Assembly (NCBI RefSeq): GCF_014200595.1
Contig: NZ_JACHCG010000002.1
Span: 558,001 to 622,000 of the forward strand
Length of the DNA stretch: 64,000 nt
Direction: 5' to 3'
Source: Pedobacter cryoconitis
GTDB lineage: Bacteria > Bacteroidota > Bacteroidia > Sphingobacteriales > Sphingobacteriaceae
Shown here one piece after another: positions 46,522 through 55,233 of this stretch. The notes beneath the pieces are model-generated. The model ran no database searches. It saw nothing but the letters and a program-made list of their open reading frames with translations, and was not told the DNA's origin. A program made the translations under genes and the position numbers. Position 1 is the first letter of the stretch, and each line of letters begins with the position of its first letter.

Positions 46522-47694
46522 ATGTTACTGGAAAATAAACAGGTTGCCATTATTGGCGGTGGTCCAGCAGGGTTAACACTCGCCAGACTATTACAGCAGA
46601 AAGATGTGAATGTAAAAGTATATGAACGGGATTTTGATCAAAGCGTTCGTCAGCAAGGGTCTACGTTGGATTTGCATTATGATACAGGTTTAAAAGCGAT
46701 CGGTGCCGCCGGATTGATGGATGAGTTTAAAAAGCATTATCGTCCGGGAGCTGATAAAGCGGTAATCGTTAATAGCAAAATGGACATTATATTTGATGAA
46801 CATCAGGAAAAACCAGAAGAAGGTTTTGGCGATGAACATTTCCGTCCTGAAATTGACCGTGGGCCTTTGCGTGATTTGCTGATTGCATCTTTAAAGAAAG
46901 AGAACATAGTCTGGAATTCCAGATTTGCCGAAATGAAACCTTCGGGAGCTGGTTGGGAGATATTGTTTGAAAACGGAACCAGTGCTTATGCCGATCTGGT
47001 TATTGCAGCTGATGGTGCCAACTCTAAAGTAAGGAAATATATTACAGCTATTCCACAGGTATATTCTGGTGTAACCTCTATTGAAGGAAATATTTACAAC
47101 GCAGAAATAAATGCGCCTAAGCTTTGGCAACTTGCAAAGGGTGGAAGTCTGTTTGCGCTGGAAAATGGTAAAACTATTTTCTTCATTACCAAAGGTGACG
47201 GAACACTTACTTTTTTAATTGGATTAAAAACTCCGGAAAACTGGCTGGCAAATTCAGGAATTGATTTAACAGACAGAGCCACTGTTGGTGTTTGGTTTGC
47301 AGCCGAATTTGCGGAATGGAGCCAGGAGTGGAAAGAGCTGTTTGCAACAGATGAGTTAACTATGGCGCCCCGTGTGTGGTATCATTTTCCGCTGGATCAG
47401 TGCTGGACGGCGCTGCCCAATCTTACGATGATCGGAGATGCTGCTCACCGGCTACCGGCATATGCAGGGGAGGGAGCGAACCAGGCACTGGCCGATGCGC
47501 TGGAATTGTATGAGGCTTTATGCGGTAAGGAATTTGAAACTACCAGACAGGCCATCGCTTCTTTTGAAGAAAAAATGTTGAAACGTTTTGTTGCCTCAGC
47601 AGAAGAGAGTTTGCGCAATACAGAAGGTTTGCATACTGAAAATAATTTGCAGTTTTTAATGGGGCTTTTTGGAAATACTGCCCCTGCATCTTAA
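46522..47694 (+). CDS. TetX-like FAD-dependent monooxygenase
   Basis: This 390-aa flavoprotein has the GxGxxG fold start (VAIIGGGPAGLTLARLL), an Arg after the second strand (VYERD), the QQGSTLDLH segment shared with TetX, the central LVIAADGANSKVRKY, and the late FAD motif MIGDAAHRLPAYAGEGANQA (about 303). TetX hydroxylates and inactivates tetracyclines, but the positions I recall as drug contacts in TetX (Gln192, Arg213, His234, Gly236) align here with Glu, Ser, Thr and Leu. A different aromatic substrate is therefore more likely. It is monocistronic with promoter and terminator. Confidence 0.82.
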   Translation: MLLENKQVAIIGGGPAGLTLARLLQQKDVNVKVYERDFDQSVRQQGSTLDLHYDTGLKAIGAAGLMDEFKKHYRPGADKAVIVNSKMDIIFDEHQEKPEEGFGDEHFRPEIDRGPLRDLLIASLKKENIVWNSRFAEMKPSGAGWEILFENGTSAYADLVIAADGANSKVRKYITAIPQVYSGVTSIEGNIYNAEINAPKLWQLAKGGSLFALENGKTIFFITKGDGTLTFLIGLKTPENWLANSGIDLTDRATVGVWFAAEFAEWSQEWKELFATDELTMAPRVWYHFPLDQCWTALPNLTMIGDAAHRLPAYAGEGANQALADALELYEALCGKEFETTRQAIASFEEKMLKRFVASAEESLRNTEGLHTENNLQFLMGLFGNTAPAS

Positions 47695-47699
47695 ATAAA

Positions 47700-47740
47700 A
47701 AATGCTGCTTGTCCGCAAAGACAGGCAGCATTTAATTATT
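47700..47740. terminator. Bidirectional terminator after the TetX-like gene
   Basis: Fourteen-bp stem AAATGCTGCTTGTC / GACAGGCAGCATTT with one G-T pair (47700-47713, 47720-47733) between convergent genes, with A/T-rich flanks. Confidence 0.8.
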
Positions 47741-47752
47741 TTTAATAGCTGC

Positions 47753-48745
47753 TTAAATACTGATAGTCCTATCAGAAATATAAGGCACATCGGGATACCC
47801 CGAATGAAATTCAGGCCTTTTCATTTCTTGTGGTGCAGGCCTTAAAAAAACAGATTTCCTTCCAGTTATTTTAGCCGTGCCATTACTGTAAATGGTTAGA
47901 GAAGCCCAAATTGGATCTTTATAAGGTGCTGTATACTTAATACTTTGGTTTGCCCGCTCTGTAGCCTCATCATAATGGGCGTGTGCATATTCAGGCCCCA
48001 TATACTGATAAGACATACTATTGATCTGTATATAATGCACGCCATTAATTACATTATAATAATCCTGATGATGGTGGCCGCTCAGTACCATTTGTACTTT
48101 TTTATAACCTGCTTTTACATTGGCACGATCAAATATTACTCTGACCAGGTTACCCTGGTAAACACCGCCACCAGTGTCGTTATCTAATCCCTGATGGCAG
48201 AATACTATAACCGGTAAATTTGTACCGGCAATATCCTGCTCCAGCCATTTTTTTTGATCGTTAGAAATGATACTTGGTGAGCCTTGATACTTTGGTATCT
48301 CCTTTTCCTCATTAGCATTCAGCACAATAAAATGATAACCGCAAGTATCGAATGAATAATATTTGCCTTTGGCATTCCAGAAGCTAACAACTTGATCATG
48401 GGAATAACCGCCATCTGTATCATGATTACCTATCACATGATATTTAGGCCCTTTAAATTGATTCCAGATATCTATTATGGTTTGATTCGATGGCTTAGGG
48501 ACACACAGATCTCCCATCTGAATAATAAAATCAGGCTGATCATTATTCATTGCGGTAATAAATGTTTGTAATCTTTGTGGTCCATCAGGTATAATATCCT
48601 GATGCAGATCTGCACAAATACCCAGCCTAAGCAGTTCTTTTCCTTTTTTAGCTGGGATTGTTCTGGCAATAGCTGGCAAACCAGTAATTCCGGTTATACT
48701 TATACCACCAATAATTGTTTTAACTAAGAAGTTTCTCCTTTTCAT
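47753..48745 (-). CDS. Calcineurin-like metallophosphoesterase with Tat-type leader
   Basis: The start at 48745 (MKRRNFLVKTIIGG) gives 330 aa and a twin-arginine-like leader. The five metallophosphoesterase motifs are present in order: GICADLHQD, MGDLCV, GNHDTDGG, VIVFCHQG and LSGHHHQDYY; these bind two metals. The C-terminal beta region ends in YPDVPYISDRTISI. It is 4 bp after the end of a relic of a related gene whose C-terminus has the same PYISDR end, so it is the surviving member of a tandem pair. The neighbour upstream is another phosphatase-superfamily gene, hinting at phosphate-ester use. Confidence 0.86.
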   Translation of the reverse strand: MKRRNFLVKTIIGGISITGITGLPAIARTIPAKKGKELLRLGICADLHQDIIPDGPQRLQTFITAMNNDQPDFIIQMGDLCVPKPSNQTIIDIWNQFKGPKYHVIGNHDTDGGYSHDQVVSFWNAKGKYYSFDTCGYHFIVLNANEEKEIPKYQGSPSIISNDQKKWLEQDIAGTNLPVIVFCHQGLDNDTGGGVYQGNLVRVIFDRANVKAGYKKVQMVLSGHHHQDYYNVINGVHYIQINSMSYQYMGPEYAHAHYDEATERANQSIKYTAPYKDPIWASLTIYSNGTAKITGRKSVFLRPAPQEMKRPEFHSGYPDVPYISDRTISI

Positions 48746-48749
48746 TTCT

Positions 48750-48890
48750 TTAATCAACTTTTATCATCCTGTCGGATATGTACGGTACTGTAGGATAACC
48801 ATCATACTCAGCCAATTCATCAGCATGCCTGGTTTCCTTATGAACAGATTTTTTTCCTTTGAGGGTTATGACGCCATTATCGGGTCTTGA
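48750..48890 (-). pseudogene. 3' relic of a second metallophosphoesterase gene
   Basis: On the minus strand the codons from about 48888 to the TAA at 48750-48752 read DNGVITLKGKKSVHKE, then about 13 less conserved residues, then GYPTVPYISDRMIKVD. This aligns with the end of the intact enzyme (SNGTAKITGRKSVFLR ... GYPDVPYISDRTISI). Upstream the frame meets a stop and the homology ends, so only about 45 codons remain. The relic's stop is 4 bp before the intact gene's ATG, as expected for a former tandem, translationally coupled pair of which the first copy was mostly deleted. Confidence 0.75.
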
Positions 48891-48930
48891 CAAGCAGATA
48901 ATTAACAGTTAGAAACGCTGGTAAACGAAA

Positions 48931-48958
48931 AACTCTATAATCCTAAAAACAGGATTAT
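48931..48958 (-). terminator. Weak terminator after the alkaline-phosphatase-superfamily gene
   Basis: ATAATCCT / AGGATTAT, an 8-bp stem with a 6-nt loop, followed on the minus strand by AGAGTTTTT. It lies about 30 bp past the stop of the gene at 48987. Confidence 0.5.
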
Positions 48959-48986
48959 GGGATTTTTTAGTTACGATGATTATTCA

Positions 48987-50069
48987 TTACTTAAAAACAG
49001 AATGAACTGCTTTTGCTACAGGATGGTTGGCTGTAAAAGTAAAACCGAGCAGCTGCGCCATAGTTTGTGCAAGCTGATCCTGATATACCTGGCCTGGATT
49101 TTTCATTTCTCCTGTTGGAGGGGTATCCGGGCCAATTACGGCAAGCCAGGTCTCGTTTGATCTGGGTGTACCACTACCATGACTTGTCCAGCCACTACCA
49201 ACACCGCGTCCATGGTCAGGGCAAATAACAATAGTCGTATTATCCTTATAAAATGGATCAGCCTGTAATGTACGCCATAGGTTGCCAATCATAGCATCAA
49301 GGTAATGCGCCGCATCCAGATAATAGTCATACTGACCAGCATGGCCAAGATCATCCGGATCGGCAAAATCAATATAAGTAAACTTAGGGTGGTTAGCTGC
49401 AATATAGGTTTTAGCAATAGTATAAGTGCCCATATCCCATCGTACGGAAGTGCCAAAATAATTGGGCAGGTAATTTTGTATTTCATTAGCTAACTTTTGC
49501 GCCTCAGTGAGGTTTTTCCCTTCAACATTTTCGAAAGGATTGATCAGTGGCATATGGTTCCTGTTTCGGTTAACCACTTTAGCAACAGCGTCCCAGCCGG
49601 CAATTGTTACTACTTTATTTTCATAGCCTTTTTGTTTATTTATGAATTCCAGTACATTCTCATTAGGATTATCTGGATAAGAGTTTGAGTTAACAGCCGG
49701 ATCATAGTAACCGCATATAGTTTCGCTGCGGCCTGGATACGAGAACCAGTATTTATTTTTAACATTTACATTATTACCCAGATCGCGGTTACCGTATAAT
49801 TGTCCTTGTTTGGCAATGACGTTCCAAAAAAACGGCATTAATTTTTCGCGTCTTTCATCTGGTGTCACTGCCCAGTATTTATGAGCAATGGACGTGGAAT
49901 CCTGCTCGTGATATTTCTTGATTTTTAGCAGTGAAGAATCTGCTCCTTGAAATATCTCTTCCCAACGATAGCCGTCAATAGAAATAAAAACAATGTTTTT
50001 TGTTTTGGTACGCTGACCAAAGGCGACTCCCGATACTAAGAGGAACAAGATGATAAATGGTGTTTTCAT
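48987..50069 (-). CDS. Alkaline-phosphatase-superfamily (phosphodiesterase/sulfatase-like) secreted enzyme
   Basis: The start at 50069 (MKTPFIILFLLVSGVAFGQ) gives a 360-aa protein with a signal peptide; the frame extends to 50141 but without a better start. Metal-site motifs are KNIVFISIDGYRWEE, the mid segment IDFADPDDLGHAG and ICPDHGRG, as in nucleotide pyrophosphatase/phosphodiesterase-like and phosphoglycerate-mutase-like members. The nucleophile is probably in the YPGRSETICG region (Ser or Thr). Substrate is not readable; a phosphate mono- or diester is likely. It is divergent from the AraC gene at 50312 and lies upstream of the metallophosphoesterase. Confidence 0.78.
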   Translation of the reverse strand: MKTPFIILFLLVSGVAFGQRTKTKNIVFISIDGYRWEEIFQGADSSLLKIKKYHEQDSTSIAHKYWAVTPDERREKLMPFFWNVIAKQGQLYGNRDLGNNVNVKNKYWFSYPGRSETICGYYDPAVNSNSYPDNPNENVLEFINKQKGYENKVVTIAGWDAVAKVVNRNRNHMPLINPFENVEGKNLTEAQKLANEIQNYLPNYFGTSVRWDMGTYTIAKTYIAANHPKFTYIDFADPDDLGHAGQYDYYLDAAHYLDAMIGNLWRTLQADPFYKDNTTIVICPDHGRGVGSGWTSHGSGTPRSNETWLAVIGPDTPPTGEMKNPGQVYQDQLAQTMAQLLGFTFTANHPVAKAVHSVFK

Positions 50070-50311
50070 AATTTTATTTGATGAATTAGTTAGCTGAAGT
50101 ATTTTATTGATGTGTATGTATTGTTTAGCTAAACTAAACATTGTATATAAAATGTTCGATAAACTTATGTTAACTGTATGTAATCATGAAGTTTTGCGGC
50201 CAATTATCTGATGGTGAAGTAATACCTCGATTTGTCCAGTTATTACCAGTGTTTGTCTATTTCTGTATGATTGAAAATGCTGTACATTTCACCTCTCTAA
50301 TAAGATGGTAA

Positions 50312-51166
50312 ATGAAAACACAGCCGCTAGTACCCATGTACGATTTGAAGGAAAGGGCAAAGCAGAATTTTGAGGTTATCAGACTTTCCGTGATCAATGA
50401 TTTTGCACGCAAAAATGAAGCACACCGGGACAACAATTATATGTTTATTTTTCAGGAAAGGGGATACAGTAAGATGGTGGTTGACTTTCAGGAAATAACC
50501 CTTACAGGGCCGGCTATTTTTTGTATTCTTCCCGGACAGATACATTATGGGGTATCCATACAAAACACAGATATGTGGGCAATGGCAATAGGTGCAGACT
50601 GGATTAAAGATGCTTTTCGTACAGCTGTTATGGATTTTGCTGTCCGGAATGTTCAGATTTCTATCGCAGAATCAGAGGTATGTTTACTACGGGATAGTTT
50701 AACCTTATTACAGCAGATCGAAAAGTATTCACATACCGATACGCTAAGTCAAACGCTGCCTTCAATGCTTGAGGTTTGTCTAAGCTTGTTTGTTTCCTGC
50801 TGCCAATATGACGAGGATATTCTTCCACAAGCAAACCTGCGTCCGGTTACGATCACCAGGCAATTCAGAAATCTTTTAATGCTCAACTTCAGACAAATGA
50901 AGAGCCCTGCTGAATATGCATCCGCATTGAACATTTCTCCGCCATACCTTAATGAAGTGGTGAAAAATACTACTGGCTGCCCTGTGAGCTACTGGATACA
51001 CCAGGAAATTATACTGGAAGCAAAAAGAATGCTTTTTTATACAGATAATACCGTTAAAGAAATCGCCGAAAACCTTGGCTATGCTGACGTCACTTATTTC
51101 ATCAGGCTTTTTGGAAAAATTGCCGGTCTTGCTCCGTTGAAATTCCGTAATAAATACCATAAATAG
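50312..51166 (+). CDS. AraC-family regulator next to the Emr-type efflux operon
   Basis: This 284-aa protein has an N-terminal cupin-like domain (about 20-140, with ILPGQIHYGV typical of the AraC ligand-binding barrel) and a C-terminal double HTH (ALNISPPYLNEVVKNTTGCP; EIAENLGYADVTYFIRLFGK; end PLKFRNKYHK). It lies 78 bp before the adaptor gene of the efflux operon, in the same direction, and is its probable activator or repressor. It is not closely related to the two SDR-linked AraC proteins of this window. Confidence 0.87.
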   Translation: MKTQPLVPMYDLKERAKQNFEVIRLSVINDFARKNEAHRDNNYMFIFQERGYSKMVVDFQEITLTGPAIFCILPGQIHYGVSIQNTDMWAMAIGADWIKDAFRTAVMDFAVRNVQISIAESEVCLLRDSLTLLQQIEKYSHTDTLSQTLPSMLEVCLSLFVSCCQYDEDILPQANLRPVTITRQFRNLLMLNFRQMKSPAEYASALNISPPYLNEVVKNTTGCPVSYWIHQEIILEAKRMLFYTDNTVKEIAENLGYADVTYFIRLFGKIAGLAPLKFRNKYHK

Positions 51167-51191
51167 TCCACACATTACTCTTATTGCTTCA

Positions 51192-51222
51192 TTGTTCCTG
51201 CTTCGGTAATGCCATTACTTTG
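51192..51222 (+). promoter_or_regulatory. Candidate promoter of the Emr-type efflux operon
   Basis: TTG at 51192-51194, a 20-nt spacer, and TTACTTTG at 51215-51222 (one change from TAnnTTTG) fit the Bacteroidota promoter layout. Transcription would start near 51229, 15 bp before the ATG at 51244. Confidence 0.45.
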
Positions 51223-51243
51223 TTAAATAAAAAGAACAAAATA

Positions 51244-52320
51244 ATGGAAGAAAATGAACAAAAAAAAAATAATAAGAAACTTGTAATTGGCGGGCTGGCA
51301 GCCATTGTATTAATTGTTTTTGCAATTAATTCTTATATCAGCGGACGAGCCTATGAAACTACAGATAATGCTCAGCTGGATAGTGATTTATTGCCTGTTA
51401 AAGCAGGGGTTACCGGTTATATCGCTGATATTCGTTTTAAGGATAACCAGGAAGTTAAAGCAGGCGACACCTTAATCGCTTTTAATACTACAGAATTAAA
51501 CGCAGAGGTCAGTCAGATCAGGGCAGAATTAGAAAATGCTAAATTGAATGTCGGTGTATCGGGCAATATCGCAGATGCGAGTATTCAAAGTGCTAATGCT
51601 GCTGTTTTTGAATCTGCCTCTAATGAACAGGGAATTCAATCTGCAAAGGCAACTTACGATAAATCGGTACAGGATTTCAACCGCGCAAAACAGTTACTGG
51701 ATATTAAAGCTATCACCCAAAATGGTTACGAACAGGCGCAAACACAAATGGATGTAGCTAAAGCCGCTTACCTTAAAGCAAAAGCGATGCAGCTATCTTC
51801 ATCAAGTGTATCCTCAGGATTGAAGACACGTGCGGTTGCAGAACGAAAACAGGTATCAGTTGCACGAAATGTAATTCTTAGAAAACAAGCAGAACTGACT
51901 GCTGCATTAGAAAGGTTGCGCCATGCCTGCATTATTGCACCTTTTGATGGAATCGTTACCAAAAGAAATGTACAGACAGGGCAGTTTGTTACCGCCGGAC
52001 AATCCCTTTGTGCGCTTATCAATCACAAAAATCTGTGGGTTACTGCCAACTTTAAGGAGACCCAGATGGGAAAGATCAAAACGGGGCAAAAAGTACAAAT
52101 CATTGTAGACGCCTATGAGGAGAAAGTGCTGAATGGTACAATTGATTCTTATGGCGGAGCTACCGGATCACGTTTTGCACTCCTGCCTCCGGACAATGCC
52201 ACTGGAAATTTTATTAAAATCGCTCAGCGTTTTCCCGTGAAAATTAAGCTTGATCCGCAAACCGAAGACAATCAATTGTATCCCGGACTCAGTGTATTGG
52301 TCAAAGTAAAGGTAAATTGA
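51244..52320 (+). CDS. emrA: EmrA/HlyD-family membrane-fusion protein
   Basis: The start at 51244 (MEENEQKKNNKK) gives 358 aa; the frame is open to 51184 but that extension covers the promoter. A basic N-terminus is followed by one membrane helix (about 14-32), the lipoyl half-motif AYETTDNAQLDSDLLPVKAG, which is highly typical of EmrA, a long helical hairpin (about 85-205), and the second half IIAPFDGIVTKRNVQTGQFV. It links the inner-membrane MFS pump to the TolC-like protein encoded two genes on. The next start lies 1 bp after its stop. Confidence 0.88.
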   Translation: MEENEQKKNNKKLVIGGLAAIVLIVFAINSYISGRAYETTDNAQLDSDLLPVKAGVTGYIADIRFKDNQEVKAGDTLIAFNTTELNAEVSQIRAELENAKLNVGVSGNIADASIQSANAAVFESASNEQGIQSAKATYDKSVQDFNRAKQLLDIKAITQNGYEQAQTQMDVAKAAYLKAKAMQLSSSSVSSGLKTRAVAERKQVSVARNVILRKQAELTAALERLRHACIIAPFDGIVTKRNVQTGQFVTAGQSLCALINHKNLWVTANFKETQMGKIKTGQKVQIIVDAYEEKVLNGTIDSYGGATGSRFALLPPDNATGNFIKIAQRFPVKIKLDPQTEDNQLYPGLSVLVKVKVN

Positions 52321-52321
52321 G

Positions 52322-53884
52322 ATGGCAGATGAAACTCAATATCCTACCGGGGCCACCAAGTGGATCCTGGTACTGACCTGTCTTTGCTGCGCCGTGATGG
52401 AGCTGATTGATTCTACTATTGTAAACGTTTCCTTAAGAGAGATCAGCGGAAATATTGGTGCAAGCATAACAGAAATTGGCTGGGTTTCCACGTCATATGG
52501 TATAGGGAATGTTATTGTTATTCCGCTGTCAGGAATGCTGGCCAATTTAATAGGAAGAAAACGCTACTTTACTGGTTCTGTATTTGTTTTCACTTTAGCC
52601 TCCTTGTTGTGTGGCCTTTCAACAGGCCTTTGGGGGCTGGTCATATGGCGCTTTATTCAGGGGCTTGCAGGGGGTGGATTATTGTCAACTGCGATGTCAA
52701 TCGTACTCGGTGCATTTCCTCCTGAGCAAGCAAAAAGTGGCTTTCTGGTTTTTGCAATGGGAATCATGCTTGGCCCTATTTTCGGCCCTGTACTTGGCGG
52801 ATATATTACTGATACACTGTCCTGGCACTGGATATTTTTTGTCAATGTACCGCTGGGGGTCATTGGGGGACTGCTTTCCTGGAAATATATCACTGATCTG
52901 GCGGGAGCTGTAAAGCCTCCTGAAATCGACTGGGCGGGTATTGCCTTTATTGCGATGGCTTTGGGATCGTTACAATATGTGCTGGAGGAAGGATCTGTAC
53001 ATGATTGGTTTGACAGCAGTGAAATCCGTATTTTCTTTACGATTTCCATCCTTTCTTTCATTGCATTTATATGGAGGGAACTGACAACGGATTATCCTGC
53101 GGTTGATTTGAAGCTTTATAAAAACTTTAACCTGGTATTGGGGAACCTTATTGGTTTAATGTATGGAATTATGGCAAATGGTACTTTGTTTATTTTCCCG
53201 CTGCTCGCTCAGGTTTCCTTAGGATGGACAGCTACCCAAACAGGTGAATTTCTCATTTCGGGCGGTATTGCCAGTGCAGTAGGGATGATCCTGGTCAAGA
53301 AGTTGTTTCCCCGGACAAATGTCAAAATCCTGATGATTTTTGGGTTGATATTAGTCATCATTTCCCTGATCCCTATGGGATTTGTTTCGCCAGACGCTAC
53401 AGGCGATCAGTTTTTTTGGCCTTTTATCGTGCGTAATGTCGGTGTTTCCTTTATTGCGCCGAATATGATCGGTATAGCTGTGGGCACGCTCAGAGGAAAA
53501 GATCTGGCGCAGGCTACTGGCCTTTCGACAATGACCAGGCAACTGGGTGGGGCAATTGGCGTTGCTATCATTAGTATCTACACTACTAAAAGCGATGCAT
53601 TCGTCAGGCATCATCTGGCCAGCAGTATTACTGAGTTCAGCGTAGCTACGCAGGAACGTATAAGTATGCTCATCCAAACCTTTAAAAGTGCAGGATATCC
53701 CGATGATCAGGCAATTCAAGCAGCAAATAAAATGCTGGAAATCATTCTTATCAAACAGCAAACATTAATCAGTTATAATCATGGTTTTTTAAGTTTTGCC
53801 TGTTTATTCATCCTCTGTATACCGGTAATTCTATTGATCAGAACACCGAAAGTTAAACAGGAACCACCTGTTGATGCACATTAA
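52322..53884 (+). CDS. emrB: EmrB/QacA-type MFS drug exporter (DHA2, 14 TM)
   Basis: This 520-aa protein has 14 predicted membrane helices. It has the DHA2 motif C-like region VMELIDSTIVNVSLREISGN (motif D1, L-D-x-T-x-V-N-V-A/S-L), the loop 2-3 motif GMLANLIGRKRYF and GPIFGPVLGGYITD in helix 5 (antiporter motif C). It exports hydrophobic compounds by proton antiport and works with the adaptor encoded just before and the outer-membrane factor after it. The substrate is unknown. Confidence 0.9.
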   Translation: MADETQYPTGATKWILVLTCLCCAVMELIDSTIVNVSLREISGNIGASITEIGWVSTSYGIGNVIVIPLSGMLANLIGRKRYFTGSVFVFTLASLLCGLSTGLWGLVIWRFIQGLAGGGLLSTAMSIVLGAFPPEQAKSGFLVFAMGIMLGPIFGPVLGGYITDTLSWHWIFFVNVPLGVIGGLLSWKYITDLAGAVKPPEIDWAGIAFIAMALGSLQYVLEEGSVHDWFDSSEIRIFFTISILSFIAFIWRELTTDYPAVDLKLYKNFNLVLGNLIGLMYGIMANGTLFIFPLLAQVSLGWTATQTGEFLISGGIASAVGMILVKKLFPRTNVKILMIFGLILVIISLIPMGFVSPDATGDQFFWPFIVRNVGVSFIAPNMIGIAVGTLRGKDLAQATGLSTMTRQLGGAIGVAIISIYTTKSDAFVRHHLASSITEFSVATQERISMLIQTFKSAGYPDDQAIQAANKMLEIILIKQQTLISYNHGFLSFACLFILCIPVILLIRTPKVKQEPPVDAH

Positions 53885-53900
53885 TTAATTTCCATTCAAA

Positions 53901-55217
53901 ATGAAACTATTCCTTGTTATATTTATATTCATCACAACAACTTGTCATGTGCAAGCTGGCACTGATACATTGAGGCTATCGCGAAGCGAGGCTATAAAAA
54001 TTGGTTTACAGAACCGCTTTGATCTTAAAGCAAATGCATACGATGTTAGAATCGCGGCTTCAAAAATAATTCAGGCTAAAAATAACTTATTTCCTGAAAT
54101 CAATGGCTCGGCAAGTTTGAAATACAGCCCCCAGCTTCAAAATTCGGTCATACCGGGCGGCGTATTGCCTGGTTTTGACCAGAGTCAGCTGGTCCCGCTT
54201 ACAGTCAAGAGCGAAAGTGTTTTCGGGTTGAACCTTAGTCAGCCGGTTTTTAACAAGAGCCTGATCAACGAGATTAAGCTTGGCCGAATTAACCTGGCTA
54301 TTCAGCAGGAAAAAAACAGGGCAGAGGAGATCGATATTAGCTTTCAGATCAGTCAGGCCTATTTGAATGTGCAATTAAGAGATCTGCAAAAAAAAATTGC
54401 AGCTGATATTGCCCGGCGGAACAATGAATATGCAATGATAGCAGAAGGGATGTACCAGCATGGATCTCTGATAGAAAACTATTATTTAAGAGCTAAACTT
54501 GACCGTGATAATGCAAAGCAGCTTCAGAAACAGGCAGAACAGGATTACGGGTTAAGCTTGATGGAACTCTATTACCAGCTAAACATTCCAAAGGGAACTG
54601 TGGTGAATATCAGTGATTTACTGGACGCAATAGCAAGTAATATCAGTGATTTTCAAGATAAGGCAGAGGAAAGAACAGAACTTCGCCAGTTAAAATTCAG
54701 ACAGCAGGAAGACCAGCTGTCCCTTAAAAATATAAAACAAAGTGTATTGCCTTCAGTTTACCTGGGCGCAAACTATTCTCAGCAATTCCTGTCTGATCGA
54801 TTTAATTATGGACAAGGAAGATGGTGGAGCCCTTTCAGCTATTTTACGCTAAACGTTAATATACCCATTTCGACACACTTGAAACTCAAAGGAAAAAAAC
54901 AAGAGTATCAGGAAAGGATCAGTCAGAATGAACTTCTGCTGGAGCAGAAAAAAGCGGATATAAATTACGAAATACAGCAAGCCAGAACCTCATTAAGCAA
55001 CGCTGTTCTGAATATGAGGAATACAAAAAGTAGTTACGAGCTCTCCAAAACAATTTTTCACAATCAGCAACAGCAATATCAAATGGGTGCATTTGCCTAT
55101 AGCGAGCTGATCGATACGGAAAAGACACTGAGTGTTACGGAGCGGAATTATATTCAGAGTGCGTACGAACTCCTGCTTGCACAGATAAAACTACAGAAAG
55201 CAACAAATAACTTTTAA
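53901..55217 (+). CDS. TolC-family outer-membrane factor
   Basis: This 438-aa protein has a signal peptide (FIFITTTCHVQAG) and two repeats of the OMF helix-barrel fold. The first begins LSRSEAIKIGLQNRFDLKAN and the second centres on TELRQLKFRQQEDQLSLKNI, with an ending region MGAFAYSELIDTEKTLSVTERNYIQ. A Cys in the leader (T-T-T-C) lacks a standard lipobox, so it may not be lipidated. It completes a three-part envelope pump with EmrA and EmrB, 17 bp downstream of emrB. Confidence 0.87.
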   Translation: MKLFLVIFIFITTTCHVQAGTDTLRLSRSEAIKIGLQNRFDLKANAYDVRIAASKIIQAKNNLFPEINGSASLKYSPQLQNSVIPGGVLPGFDQSQLVPLTVKSESVFGLNLSQPVFNKSLINEIKLGRINLAIQQEKNRAEEIDISFQISQAYLNVQLRDLQKKIAADIARRNNEYAMIAEGMYQHGSLIENYYLRAKLDRDNAKQLQKQAEQDYGLSLMELYYQLNIPKGTVVNISDLLDAIASNISDFQDKAEERTELRQLKFRQQEDQLSLKNIKQSVLPSVYLGANYSQQFLSDRFNYGQGRWWSPFSYFTLNVNIPISTHLKLKGKKQEYQERISQNELLLEQKKADINYEIQQARTSLSNAVLNMRNTKSSYELSKTIFHNQQQQYQMGAFAYSELIDTEKTLSVTERNYIQSAYELLLAQIKLQKATNNF

Positions 55218-55233
55218 CTTAAATAAACAGGTT

